In this document: in pieces, positions 55,730 to 63,700 of the stretch | How positions within the stretch are numbered: the stretch's first letter is position 1 | Layout: every line of letters begins with the position of its first letter | NCBI RefSeq assembly: GCF_937988725.1 | Contig: NZ_CALKHS010000004.1 | Location: forward strand, 186,001-250,000 | Direction: 5' to 3' | DNA length: 64,000 nucleotides | DNA from: an uncultured Castellaniella sp. | GTDB lineage: Bacteria; Pseudomonadota; Gammaproteobacteria; Burkholderiales; Burkholderiaceae_B | Program-made: the position numbers and the translations under genes | The notes under the pieces: model-generated | The model's input: the letters and a program-made list of their open reading frames with translations, nothing else | Databases searched by the model: none | Told to the model about the DNA's origin: nothing

Positions 55730-56581
55730 ATGGCACATATTATCTTGCAGGCGCCGCGCCTGCTGGCGGCGGACGTCGAACGGCTGGCGGCGGTCGCCTG
55801 CGCGGAAGGCGTGCAGGAACTGGGCCCCACGGCCATCCGCCTGCTGAACGTGGATCCGTCCGCGCGCGACGAGGTTCTGCCCATGGCGCAGGCGGCGCAC
55901 ATGGACGCGGCCTGGCTGGATGCCATCCACCGGCTGGCCGACTGCAAGCTGCTGGCGATGGACATGGATTCCACGCTGATCAACATCGAGTGCATCGACG
56001 AAGTCGCCGACGCCGTGGGCCGCAAGGCGGAAGTCGCGGCGATCACCGAGGCCAGCATGCGCGGCGAACTCAAGGACTTCGCCGAGAGCCTGCGGCGCCG
56101 GGTGGCACTGCTGAAGGGCGTGCCGGAATCGGCCCTGGAAGACGTCTTCGCGCAGCGCCTGCGCCTGAATCCGGGCGCGGAGAAGCTGATTGAGACCGCG
56201 CGTTCGCACGGCCTGAAGACCCTGCTGGTGTCGGGCGGCTTCACCTTTTTCTCCGAGCGCCTGCGCCGGGGCCTGATGCTGGACCAGGCCCATGCCAACA
56301 CCCTGGAAGTCGTCGATGGCGTGCTGACGGGGCGGGTGCTGGGCGACATCGTGGACGGCGCCGCCAAGGCCCGCCACGTCCAGGCCCTGGCGCAGTCGCT
56401 GGGTGCGACGCCGGAACAGATCATCGTGATGGGCGACGGATCCAACGACCTGCTGATGATGGCGCAGGCGCATTATTCCGTCGCCTACCGCGCCAAGCCC
56501 GTGGTGCGCGCCCAGGCGCGCTTCGCGCTGGACGTGAGCCCCCTGGACGCGGTGTTGAACTGGTTCCGGCGCCAGCACTGA
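55730..56581 (+). CDS. serB: Phosphoserine phosphatase
   Basis: A 283-residue HAD phosphatase for the last step of serine synthesis. The nucleophile motif DMDST is at residues 78-82, VSGGFTFF is motif II, and GDGSNDLLMM is motif IV. The first ~70 residues form an ACT-like domain as in E. coli SerB. A GGGAG precedes the ATG at 55730, and TAAAAT at 55696-55701 is a possible -10. The frame is open upstream without similarity. It converges on the TRAP permease gene, 11 bases apart. Confidence 0.95.
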   Translation: MAHIILQAPRLLAADVERLAAVACAEGVQELGPTAIRLLNVDPSARDEVLPMAQAAHMDAAWLDAIHRLADCKLLAMDMDSTLINIECIDEVADAVGRKAEVAAITEASMRGELKDFAESLRRRVALLKGVPESALEDVFAQRLRLNPGAEKLIETARSHGLKTLLVSGGFTFFSERLRRGLMLDQAHANTLEVVDGVLTGRVLGDIVDGAAKARHVQALAQSLGATPEQIIVMGDGSNDLLMMAQAHYSVAYRAKPVVRAQARFALDVSPLDAVLNWFRRQH

Positions 56582-56592
56582 GCCGGCCCGGC

Positions 56593-57879
56593 TCAGCGGA
56601 TGAGGTTCGTGGCCCGGGGCAGCCACAGCGACAGGTCGGGGAAGAAGGTCACCAGGACCAGCACCAGGACCATCACGCTGATGGGCGCGAGCGACTTGCG
56701 CCACACGCGCACCGGCGGGCGTTCGGCCACGTTGGCCGCCACCAGCAGGCAGATTCCGTACGGCGGCGTCACCGTGCCGATGGCGCAGTTGAACACCACG
56801 ACCAGGGCGAAGTGGATCGGGTCCACGCCGAAGCTGGCCGCTACCGGAATCAGGACCGGCGCGACGATCAGGATGGCAGCGATCGTCTCCATGAACATGC
56901 CGATGAACAGGAACAGGATGTTGACGAACAGCAGGAACACCAGCGGGCTGCTGGACACGCGATTCAGCCAGTCGGCCAGCATGTCGGGCACGTCGGCGTT
57001 GGCGATCAGCCAGGCGAACACGGATGCCGTCCCGATGATCAGCATCACCGCGGCCGATAGCGAGGCCGCCCGCAGGATCAGCTGCGGCAATTGGTTGAAC
57101 CTCAGTTCCCGGTAGACGAACAGGCTGACTAGCACGCCGTAGAATCCGGCGACGCCGGCGGCTTCCGTGGGCGTGAAGACGCCGCCGATGATCCCGCCGA
57201 CGATGACCACGGGCATGCCGAAGGCCGGCAGCGCCGCGTAGCCGGTGCGGATCAGTTCCCGCATGGAGAACGGCTGCGACGAGCGGTATTGCGGCCCGCT
57301 CTTGCGTGCGAAGAAATAGGACACCGTCAGCAGCAGGGAGATGCACAGCAGGCCCGGCACGATGCCGGCGATGAACAGGGCCCCGATGGACATGTTCCCG
57401 ATGATGGCGATCACCACCATGGTCAGGCTGGGCGGAATGACCTGGGCCATGGCCCCCGCGCACGCGATCATGGCGGCGGAAAAGTCCACGTCGTAGCGGC
57501 GCGCCTTGAGCTGCGGCTGCATGATGGAGGACACGGCCGCCACGTCCGCCGAGCCCGATCCGGAGATGGCGGCAAGGCCGGCCGAGGTCATGCACGCCAC
57601 GTGCAGCAGGCTGCCCGTGACCCAGCCGATCAGGGCGGAGGAAAAATTCACGATGCGCCGTGAAATTCCGCCCGCGTCCATGATCACGCCCGCGAAAATG
57701 AAGAACGGGATGGCCATCAGGGTGAACGAGTTCAGCCCGGCGAATACCCGCTGGCTGACCAGGGTCACGGGCACGTCGGTGGTCAGCAGCAGCGTCAGCA
57801 GGGCCGATACGCCCAGCACGAAGACCAGTGGCACGCCCAGGGTCAGGAATACCAGGAAGCTCAGCAGAATCACGCTCAT
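56593..57879 (-). CDS. dctM: TRAP transporter large permease (DctM)
   Basis: A 428-residue inner-membrane permease with about twelve hydrophobic segments, the channel-forming subunit of a tripartite ATP-independent periplasmic transporter. GVPLVFVLGVSALLTLLL at the start and FTPTEAAGVAGFYG and NCAIGTVTPPYGICLLVAAN later are family stretches. It overlaps the small permease gene by four bases and is the last gene of the minus-strand unit. It uses the Na+ or H+ gradient to import an organic acid. Confidence 0.94.
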   Translation of the reverse strand: MSVILLSFLVFLTLGVPLVFVLGVSALLTLLLTTDVPVTLVSQRVFAGLNSFTLMAIPFFIFAGVIMDAGGISRRIVNFSSALIGWVTGSLLHVACMTSAGLAAISGSGSADVAAVSSIMQPQLKARRYDVDFSAAMIACAGAMAQVIPPSLTMVVIAIIGNMSIGALFIAGIVPGLLCISLLLTVSYFFARKSGPQYRSSQPFSMRELIRTGYAALPAFGMPVVIVGGIIGGVFTPTEAAGVAGFYGVLVSLFVYRELRFNQLPQLILRAASLSAAVMLIIGTASVFAWLIANADVPDMLADWLNRVSSSPLVFLLFVNILFLFIGMFMETIAAILIVAPVLIPVAASFGVDPIHFALVVVFNCAIGTVTPPYGICLLVAANVAERPPVRVWRKSLAPISVMVLVLVLVTFFPDLSLWLPRATNLIR

Positions 57880-58409
57880 GACACGTCTCCCGGCGCCTGT
57901 TCGGACTGCTGCAGCGCCGTGTCGAACGGGTCATCCCAGTGCCGGACCACGGATACGATCAGTTCCAGCGCGATATAGAACGCCCCCAGCGGCAGGCAGG
58001 CGTAGGCGATCCAGAGCGGCATGCCCAGCGCCGGAGAAGACTGCTGCGCGCCGAGCTCGATCAGCGGAAAGCTGCTGTAGGCCAGCACGATCAGGAATCC
58101 CAGGGTCACCAGGGCCACCAGGATGCTGGCGACCCGCCGCGCGTTCAGGGGCAGCATGGCGGGCACCATGTCGATGGCCATGTGCTGGTTGCGCGCCATG
58201 GCGACCCCCGCGCCCAGCAGCACCAGCCAGACCTGGCAGTACGTCGACAGCTCGGTCGCCCAGGCGGTCGGATAGTTCATCAGATACCGGCTGCCGACCT
58301 GGATCAGCACCATCGCCATCATCATGGCGAACAGGACGATCACCAGGCCGGACATCAGCCGCCTGGTCCCGTCGATCACGCGCCAGCACATTCCCGGATA
58401 CTGTGGCAT
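57876..58409 (-). CDS. dctQ: TRAP transporter small permease (DctQ)
   Basis: A 177-residue protein with four transmembrane segments. MNYPTAWATELSTYCQVWLVLLGAGVAMARNQHMAID is the typical DctQ core, read here in pieces. It pairs with DctM in the membrane. The four-base overlap with dctM indicates coupled translation. Normal length for the family. Confidence 0.92.
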   Translation of the reverse strand: MPQYPGMCWRVIDGTRRLMSGLVIVLFAMMMAMVLIQVGSRYLMNYPTAWATELSTYCQVWLVLLGAGVAMARNQHMAIDMVPAMLPLNARRVASILVALVTLGFLIVLAYSSFPLIELGAQQSSPALGMPLWIAYACLPLGAFYIALELIVSVVRHWDDPFDTALQQSEQAPGDVS

Positions 58410-58474
58410 TTCGTCTCCTTCTTCGGTTCATCCGGATGGGGGCGTTCCGGCCCCCCGGGGAATCGCGGATCGCG

Positions 58475-59467
58475 TCAGTTGACGGAGCGGATCAGTTCGA
58501 ACAGGTGCTTCTGGTCGTCCGTCTGCAAGAACTTGTCGTATGTTTTCTTGACGGCCTGGCGGAAGGGCTCCTTGTCCGGGTGGGTGATCTTCACCGGCAG
58601 TTTTTCCAGCGCCGCGTAGGCCTTCTTGTCGCTTTCCATGTAGGCCTTGCGCTCGGCGATGGCCGCCTCCTTTCCGGCTTCCAGCAAGGCGGTCTGCACG
58701 TCCTTCGGCAGGGCCTCGAACCGCGCCTTGCCCATGATGACCGGCGCCATCATCTCGGTCCAGCCGATCATCGCCCAATTGGGCGCCACTTCGTAGAATT
58801 TGCGCGACAGGTAGTTGGTGTTGGCCGCCTCCGCACCGTCCACCACCCCGGTTTCCAGCGCGCCGTACAGTTCGGTGTACGGCATGGGAGTCGGGTTGGC
58901 GCCGAATGCCTTGAAGGCGTCGATGTGGATCTTGTTGGTCAGCGTGCGCAGCTTGCGGCCCTTCATGTCGTCGATCGACTGGATCGGCTCCTTGGTCATC
59001 AGGTTGCGCGTGCCCGCGAAGAACAGGCCCAGCAACTGATAGCCTTTCTGCGCCAGGATCCGGTTCACGTCGTCGAGCACGGCTTGCGACTGCGCGGCCC
59101 GTTCCATCTGCTCCGCGTCCTTGAACAGGTAGGGCAGGCTGAACACGCTCATGCCGGGCACGGAGTCCACCAGCACTTCATTGGCCGTGACGGCGATGTC
59201 CACCGTGCCCAGCTTGGTGCCCTGGATGCTTTCGGTCTCGTCACCCAGCTGCGCGTTGGAGAAGACCTTGATCTCGGCCTTGCCGTTCGTCTTTTCCTTG
59301 AGCAGCTTGCTCATGGCCTGCATGCCCGTGTGGTAGGGCTCGTCGGGGTTGGCATTGTGGCTGGCCTTCAGCACGATGTCGGCGGCGAGCGCCGGCGCCG
59401 CGGCCATCATGAGCGCGGCGCAGGCCGCCGGGATGGCCGCCAACAGTCCGTGTCGTTGGATTTTCAT
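58475..59467 (-). CDS. dctP: TRAP transporter substrate-binding protein (DctP family)
   Basis: A 330-residue periplasmic binding protein. A Sec signal peptide (IPAACAALMMAAAPALAA) precedes the mature start DIVLKASHNANPDEPYH. The carboxylate-clamping arginine is likely in FAGTRNLMTKEP, and PMPYTELYGALETGVVDGAE is the family hallmark. Two ATGs lie six bases apart at the start; AGGAG is six bases from the second (59467) and abuts the first (59473), so the second is chosen. The substrate is an unknown carboxylate. Confidence 0.93.
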   Translation of the reverse strand: MKIQRHGLLAAIPAACAALMMAAAPALAADIVLKASHNANPDEPYHTGMQAMSKLLKEKTNGKAEIKVFSNAQLGDETESIQGTKLGTVDIAVTANEVLVDSVPGMSVFSLPYLFKDAEQMERAAQSQAVLDDVNRILAQKGYQLLGLFFAGTRNLMTKEPIQSIDDMKGRKLRTLTNKIHIDAFKAFGANPTPMPYTELYGALETGVVDGAEAANTNYLSRKFYEVAPNWAMIGWTEMMAPVIMGKARFEALPKDVQTALLEAGKEAAIAERKAYMESDKKAYAALEKLPVKITHPDKEPFRQAVKKTYDKFLQTDDQKHLFELIRSVN

Positions 59468-59535
59468 TTTCATCTCCTGTACTCCTCTCTGGGTATTGTC
59501 CGGACCGCGCGGCCTGCGGCCGCGCAGGATCCGGT

Positions 59536-60414
59536 TCAGCAAAGCGCCAGATCCTTCAGGACCTGGAGCAGGGCGGGGTGCCGGTCGTCGGGCAGGGGCA
59601 GGCGCGGGGCGCGCGGCTGGCCCACCGGGCGGCCGATATGGGTCATGGCCGCCTTGGTGGCCGACACATACAGATCGCCCGCCAGCGCGTCCAGCAGCGG
59701 CAGGACCCGGTTGTACAGGGCGCGCCCGGCTTCCCGATCGCCCTGATCCACCGTCAGCGAGAACAGCCGCGCCGACAGCGCCGGCGCGATGTTGGCAAAG
59801 ACAGAAACATAACCCGAGGCGCCCACGCAATAGGATTCCCACGGATGGTAACCGGCGAACACCGTCATCTTGTCGCCGCAGCGCCGCTGGATGTCGTTGA
59901 TCCTGGGAATGCTGCCGCTGGATTCCTTGATGTAGGACACATTGTCGATGTCGGCCAGACGGGCGACCAGCGCCGCGCTCAAATCCACGTTCGAGGTGTT
60001 GGGATTGTTGTAGACCATGACCGGAATGGAGATGGCCTCGGCGATCCGCCGGTAGTGGTGGAAGATCTCGTCGTCCGTGGGCGAGGAATAGTACGGCGGC
60101 ACCACCATGACGCCGTCGGCGCCCAGTTGCTCCGCTTCCCGGGACAGGTCGACGGCTTCGTCCGTCCATTCCGCCGCTGTTCCCACCAGCACCGGCACCC
60201 GGCCGGCCGCCTGGCTGATCACGGCCGAGGCCGTGCGTGCGCGTTCGTCGCGCGTCATGGACAGGAATTCGCCGGTGCTGCCCAGCGGTATCAGTCCGTG
60301 CGAGCCTTCACGGATCTGCCATTCGACGAAACCCCGCAGACCGTCCTCGTCCAGGGCTCCCTGTGCGTCGAACGGCGTGACCATGACGGTGTAGCTGCCT
60401 CTGAAGCCTGCCAT
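59536..60414 (-). CDS. DapA-family (dihydrodipicolinate synthase-like) lyase/aldolase
   Basis: A 292-residue TIM-barrel class I aldolase-type enzyme. The pyruvate-binding GSTGEF motif is in the N-terminal third, MVYNNPNTS has the conserved tyrosine, and the Schiff-base lysine is K163 in SYIKESSG. True lysine-pathway DapA is normally housekeeping; placing it first in a TRAP-transporter operon points to a catabolic aldolase or dehydratase of the N-acetylneuraminate lyase group. AAGGAGG is seven bases before the ATG at 60414, an ideal ribosome-binding site. Its promoter must lie in the divergent gap. Confidence 0.9.
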   Translation of the reverse strand: MAGFRGSYTVMVTPFDAQGALDEDGLRGFVEWQIREGSHGLIPLGSTGEFLSMTRDERARTASAVISQAAGRVPVLVGTAAEWTDEAVDLSREAEQLGADGVMVVPPYYSSPTDDEIFHHYRRIAEAISIPVMVYNNPNTSNVDLSAALVARLADIDNVSYIKESSGSIPRINDIQRRCGDKMTVFAGYHPWESYCVGASGYVSVFANIAPALSARLFSLTVDQGDREAGRALYNRVLPLLDALAGDLYVSATKAAMTHIGRPVGQPRAPRLPLPDDRHPALLQVLKDLALC

Positions 60415-60437
60415 GTCCTGACCTCCTTGAAATATGA

Positions 60438-60502
60438 TGATCGATATGGATTTGATCAACTTTAATTGTTTTGAGTTGACATTTGATCATCTATTTGATT
60501 AT
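60438..60502. promoter_or_regulatory. Cluster of TGATCA-like operator candidates
   Basis: In the AT-rich divergent gap there are TTGATCAA (60452-60459, a perfect palindrome), TTGATCAT (60483-60490), TGATCG (60438-60443) and TTGATTA (60496-60502). The two exact TGATCA cores have centres 31 bp apart, close to three helical turns, so they would face the same side. The second lies between the -35 and -10 of the plus-strand promoter. A related TTGATCTGATTTAA occurs at 60915-60928, before the acyl-CoA dehydrogenase. A GntR-type dimer is a guess; no regulator gene is in view. Confidence 0.5.
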
Positions 60503-60505
60503 GCT
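60476..60505 (+). promoter_or_regulatory. Promoter of the plus-strand catabolic operon
   Basis: A consensus TTGACA at 60476-60481 and TATGCT at 60500-60505 with an 18-base spacer. The predicted start, about 60512, leaves a short leader containing the GGGGGAG ribosome-binding site before the ATG at 60535. Confidence 0.65.
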
Positions 60506-60534
60506 GTCAAGCATCCGAGACCAAGGGGGAGACC

Positions 60535-60912
60535 ATGCCGTTCATTGAGGTATTCGACTTCGATGCCACGCCCGCCCAGCGCGAGACCGCCAACCACCTG
60601 CTGACCGACGCGCTGTGCGGCGCCTACGGCATCTCGCCGGAGATCGTTTCCGCCTATTTCTTCGATGTGGGCGATCACGGCTACGGACATGGTGGCAAGT
60701 TCCACGAAAAAGCCGCCATCCGGCGCATCTTCATCAAGCTGCACGCCTTCTCCAGATCCCATGAGGCGCGGTGCGAAGCGGCCGAACGGCTGACCGGCGC
60801 CGCGGTGCGGGCCTATGGCGTGGCGCCGAAGGCGGTGGTGGTCTATTTCCTGGATCGCGCGCCGGACGAAGCCGCTCACGGCGGCGTGCTGGAAAGCCTG
60901 AAGCAGACATGA
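60535..60912 (+). CDS. Tandem-repeat tautomerase-superfamily protein
   Basis: A 125-residue protein starting MPFIEVFDFDA, with the catalytic Pro2 of the tautomerase superfamily. It is an internal duplication: FIEVFDFDATPAQRETANHL...AYGISPEIVSAYFFDV in the first half parallels FIKLHAFSRSHEARCEAAERL...AYGVAPKAVVVYFLDR in the second. Each copy is one 4-OT-like beta-alpha-beta unit, giving a subunit of cis-CaaD/MSAD size that should trimerise. Only the first half has the N-terminal proline. The substrate is unknown. First gene after the plus-strand promoter, 50 bases before the acyl-CoA dehydrogenase. Confidence 0.82.
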   Translation: MPFIEVFDFDATPAQRETANHLLTDALCGAYGISPEIVSAYFFDVGDHGYGHGGKFHEKAAIRRIFIKLHAFSRSHEARCEAAERLTGAAVRAYGVAPKAVVVYFLDRAPDEAAHGGVLESLKQT

Positions 60913-60962
60913 ATTTGATCTGATTTAACCAATAAGACTCTTTTTTGGATGTAGGGAGACAC

Positions 60963-62105
60963 ATGGACAGCTTGTATACCGAGGACCAGCGCCAGCTGCG
61001 CGACACCGTGCGGCGCTACGCCACCGAGGCCATCATGCCCGTGGCCGCGGAGATCGACCGCAAGGACGTCTTCCCCAGGGAAACCTACCAGGGGCTGGCG
61101 GATCTGGGCCTGTTCGGCATCGGCCTGCCGGAATCGGCGGGGGGCAGCGACATGGGAACGGTCAGCACCTGCATCGCGATGGAGGAAGTCGCGCGCGCAT
61201 CCGGTGCCGTGGGCAATGCCTATGCCTTGCCGGTGGAGGCCGCCCTGTTCCTGCACGCGCATGGCGACGCGCAGCACCGGCGCTTCATTCCCGGCCTGCT
61301 GGACGGCTCTGTGCTGCCGGCGACCGCCGTCACCGAACCCGACCACGGCTCGGACGTGGCCGCCATGCGCACGACCGCGCGGCGCGACGGCGACGATTAC
61401 GTGATCAACGGCACCAAGGCCTGGGTCACTTTCGGCGGCGTGGCCGATTTCATCATGGTCTTCGCCAAGACCGACCCGTCCGCCGGGCACAAGGGCATCA
61501 GCTGCATCCTGGTCGAGGCCGACAGGCCCGGCGTGTCGCGCGGCAAGAACGAGGAACTGCTGGGCATGCATGGCCTGGAGGACTGCCAGATCGTCTTCGA
61601 GGACGTGCGGGTGCCGGTCGGCCATCGCATCGGGCCGGAACACCAGGCCTTCAAGATGGCCATGAGCAATTTCAATTTTTCCCGCCTGATGATGTCTTCC
61701 ATGGCGCTGGGCATGGCGCAGGCCGCCATGGAAGACGCGGTGGCGTACGCCGGCACGCGTCGCCAGTTCGGGCAGAAGATCGCGGAATTCCAGGCCGTGC
61801 AGTTCATGCTGGCCGACATGTCCACGGACATCGCCGCCGCGCGCCTGCTGATCCACCATGCGGCCACGCTGCACGACGCCGGCCGCTCCATCGCGAAGGA
61901 GGCCGCCCACGCCAAGCTCTTCACCACCGACATGGCCATGAAGCATGTCTCCAACGCGCTGCAGATCCATGGCGGCAACGGTTATTCGCGTGAATACCGG
62001 ATCGAGCGGATATTCCGCGACGTGCGCCTGGCGCAGATCTACGAGGGCACCAATCAGATCCAGCGTCTGATCATCGCCCGCCAGCTGCAGAAAGAACTGA
62101 CTTGA
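60963..62105 (+). CDS. Acyl-CoA dehydrogenase
   Basis: A 380-residue FAD enzyme that introduces an alpha,beta double bond into an acyl-CoA. TAVTEPDHGSD and GTKAWVTFGGVADF are the substrate/flavin stretches, FGQKIAEFQAVQFMLADM is conserved, and the catalytic base is E361 in YEGTNQIQR, the position used by short-chain and butyryl/isovaleryl-like enzymes. GGGAG precedes the ATG at 60963; a start six codons upstream lacks one. Chain-length specificity is not assigned. Eleven bases separate it from the CoA-transferase. Confidence 0.94.
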   Translation: MDSLYTEDQRQLRDTVRRYATEAIMPVAAEIDRKDVFPRETYQGLADLGLFGIGLPESAGGSDMGTVSTCIAMEEVARASGAVGNAYALPVEAALFLHAHGDAQHRRFIPGLLDGSVLPATAVTEPDHGSDVAAMRTTARRDGDDYVINGTKAWVTFGGVADFIMVFAKTDPSAGHKGISCILVEADRPGVSRGKNEELLGMHGLEDCQIVFEDVRVPVGHRIGPEHQAFKMAMSNFNFSRLMMSSMALGMAQAAMEDAVAYAGTRRQFGQKIAEFQAVQFMLADMSTDIAAARLLIHHAATLHDAGRSIAKEAAHAKLFTTDMAMKHVSNALQIHGGNGYSREYRIERIFRDVRLAQIYEGTNQIQRLIIARQLQKELT

Positions 62106-62116
62106 GAGGAAGAGAA

Positions 62117-63700
62117 ATGATCAGCCTGATCACGGCCAGGGATGCCGCACATCTGGTCAAGGACGGAGATATCCTCACCGTGGGGGGGAACGGGGGCACG
62201 GGCGTGCCCGAATCCCTGCTGGTCGCCCTGGAACAGCGCTTCCGGGAAACCGAGAAACCCGCGGGGCTCACGCTGTTCCACGTCACCGGCGTGGGCGCGG
62301 CCACGGAACAGGGCCTGTGCCGGCTGGCCTACCCGGGCCTCGTGTCCTGCGTGTACGGGGGGAACTTCGGCCTGCAGATCCCCTTCATGAAGCTGATCCG
62401 TGAAAACCGGATCCAGGGCTACAACTTTCCCCAGGGCGTGATGGCGCAGCTGTGCCGGGCCATGGCCGGCAAGCAGCCCGGCGTGCTGACGCACGTGGGG
62501 CTGCACACCTATATGGATCCGCGCCAGGAAGGCGGGCGGATGAACGAGTCCACGACCGGGGAACGCATCCGGCTCATGGAGATCGACGGCCGCGAATACC
62601 TGCTCTATCAGGCGCCCACGCCCAACATCGCCTTTCTGCGCGGCACCAGCGCCGACGAGGACGGCTACATTTCCATGGAGCACGAGGCCACGACCCGGGA
62701 AGACCTGTCCCTGGCGCAGGCCGTGCACAATGCCGGCGGCATCGTCGTCTGCCAGGTCAAGCGGCTGGTGCGCAGGGGCACTCAGCATCCGCAGATGGTG
62801 AAGATCCCCGGCTTCCTGATCGATCACGTGGTGCTGGAACCCGAGCAGAAGCAGACCTACACCACGCAATACGACCCCAGCCGGTGCGGCGAAGTCCGCG
62901 TGCCCATCTCCACGCTGCGGCCGGACCCGCTCACTCTGCGCCGCGTCATCGCCCGCCGCGCCGCGCTGGAACTGCATACCGGCGACGTGGTCAATCTGGG
63001 CGTGGGCATTTCCGCCATGATTCCCAATGTGGCGGCCGAAGAAGGCATCGACGAACAGATCACGCTGACCGTGGAATCGGGCGTGGTCGGCGGCGTGCCC
63101 GGCTATGCCCGGGAATTCGGCACCGCCTACAACCCGCGCGCCATCCTGGATCAGCCCTATCAGTTCGATTTCTACGATGGCGGCGGACTGGATTGCGCCT
63201 TCCTGTCGTTCGCCGAAGTCGATGCGCACGGCAACGTGAACGTCACCCGCTTCGGAGACCGCTATGACGGGTCCGGCGGTTTCATCAACATCACCCAGGG
63301 CGCCAAGCGGCTGGTGTTCAGCGGCAGCCTGACCGGCGGCAGCCTGGACGCGCAGGTCGAGGACGGCCGCCTGCTGATCCGGCGCGAGGGGCAGTTGAAG
63401 AAGTTCGTGCCCGAGGTCGGGCAGATCAGCTTCAACGGCAAGCTCGCCCGCGAGCGTGGCCAGGACGTGCTGTTCATTTCCGAGCGGGCTGTGTTCCGGC
63501 TGGATGCCGACGGCCTGATTCTGACCGAGATCGCGCCGGGCGTGGATCTGCGCAAGGACGTGCTCGACCAGATGGCGTTCGAGCCGCGCGTTTCGCCCGA
63601 TCTCAAGCTCATGGACGCCCGCCTGTTCCGGGACGGGCCGATGGGCCTGTCCCGGAACGCGGCCGCGCCCGAACCGACACAGGAGCTCACCCATGTCTGA
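62117..63700 (+). CDS. Class I CoA-transferase (acetate/propionate CoA-transferase type)
   Basis: A 527-residue single-chain family I CoA-transferase, alpha and beta halves fused as in YdiF and propionate CoA-transferase. The N-terminal glycine-rich GGNGGTGVPESLL and the catalytic glutamate E320 in TVESGVVGGVPG are both present. It would load CoA from acetyl- or succinyl-CoA onto the imported acid. The ATG at 62117 follows GAGAGGAAGAG. Its end overlaps the next start by eight bases. Confidence 0.93.
   Translation: MISLITARDAAHLVKDGDILTVGGNGGTGVPESLLVALEQRFRETEKPAGLTLFHVTGVGAATEQGLCRLAYPGLVSCVYGGNFGLQIPFMKLIRENRIQGYNFPQGVMAQLCRAMAGKQPGVLTHVGLHTYMDPRQEGGRMNESTTGERIRLMEIDGREYLLYQAPTPNIAFLRGTSADEDGYISMEHEATTREDLSLAQAVHNAGGIVVCQVKRLVRRGTQHPQMVKIPGFLIDHVVLEPEQKQTYTTQYDPSRCGEVRVPISTLRPDPLTLRRVIARRAALELHTGDVVNLGVGISAMIPNVAAEEGIDEQITLTVESGVVGGVPGYAREFGTAYNPRAILDQPYQFDFYDGGGLDCAFLSFAEVDAHGNVNVTRFGDRYDGSGGFINITQGAKRLVFSGSLTGGSLDAQVEDGRLLIRREGQLKKFVPEVGQISFNGKLARERGQDVLFISERAVFRLDADGLILTEIAPGVDLRKDVLDQMAFEPRVSPDLKLMDARLFRDGPMGLSRNAAAPEPTQELTHV

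Noticed and set aside
60431..60459. A minus-strand promoter TTGATC (60459-60454) with a 17-base spacer and CATATT (60436-60431) for the DapA/TRAP operon.
   Set aside because: The implied start near 60424 would cut off the AAGGAGG ribosome-binding site at 60428-60422, so the real promoter must be further upstream.
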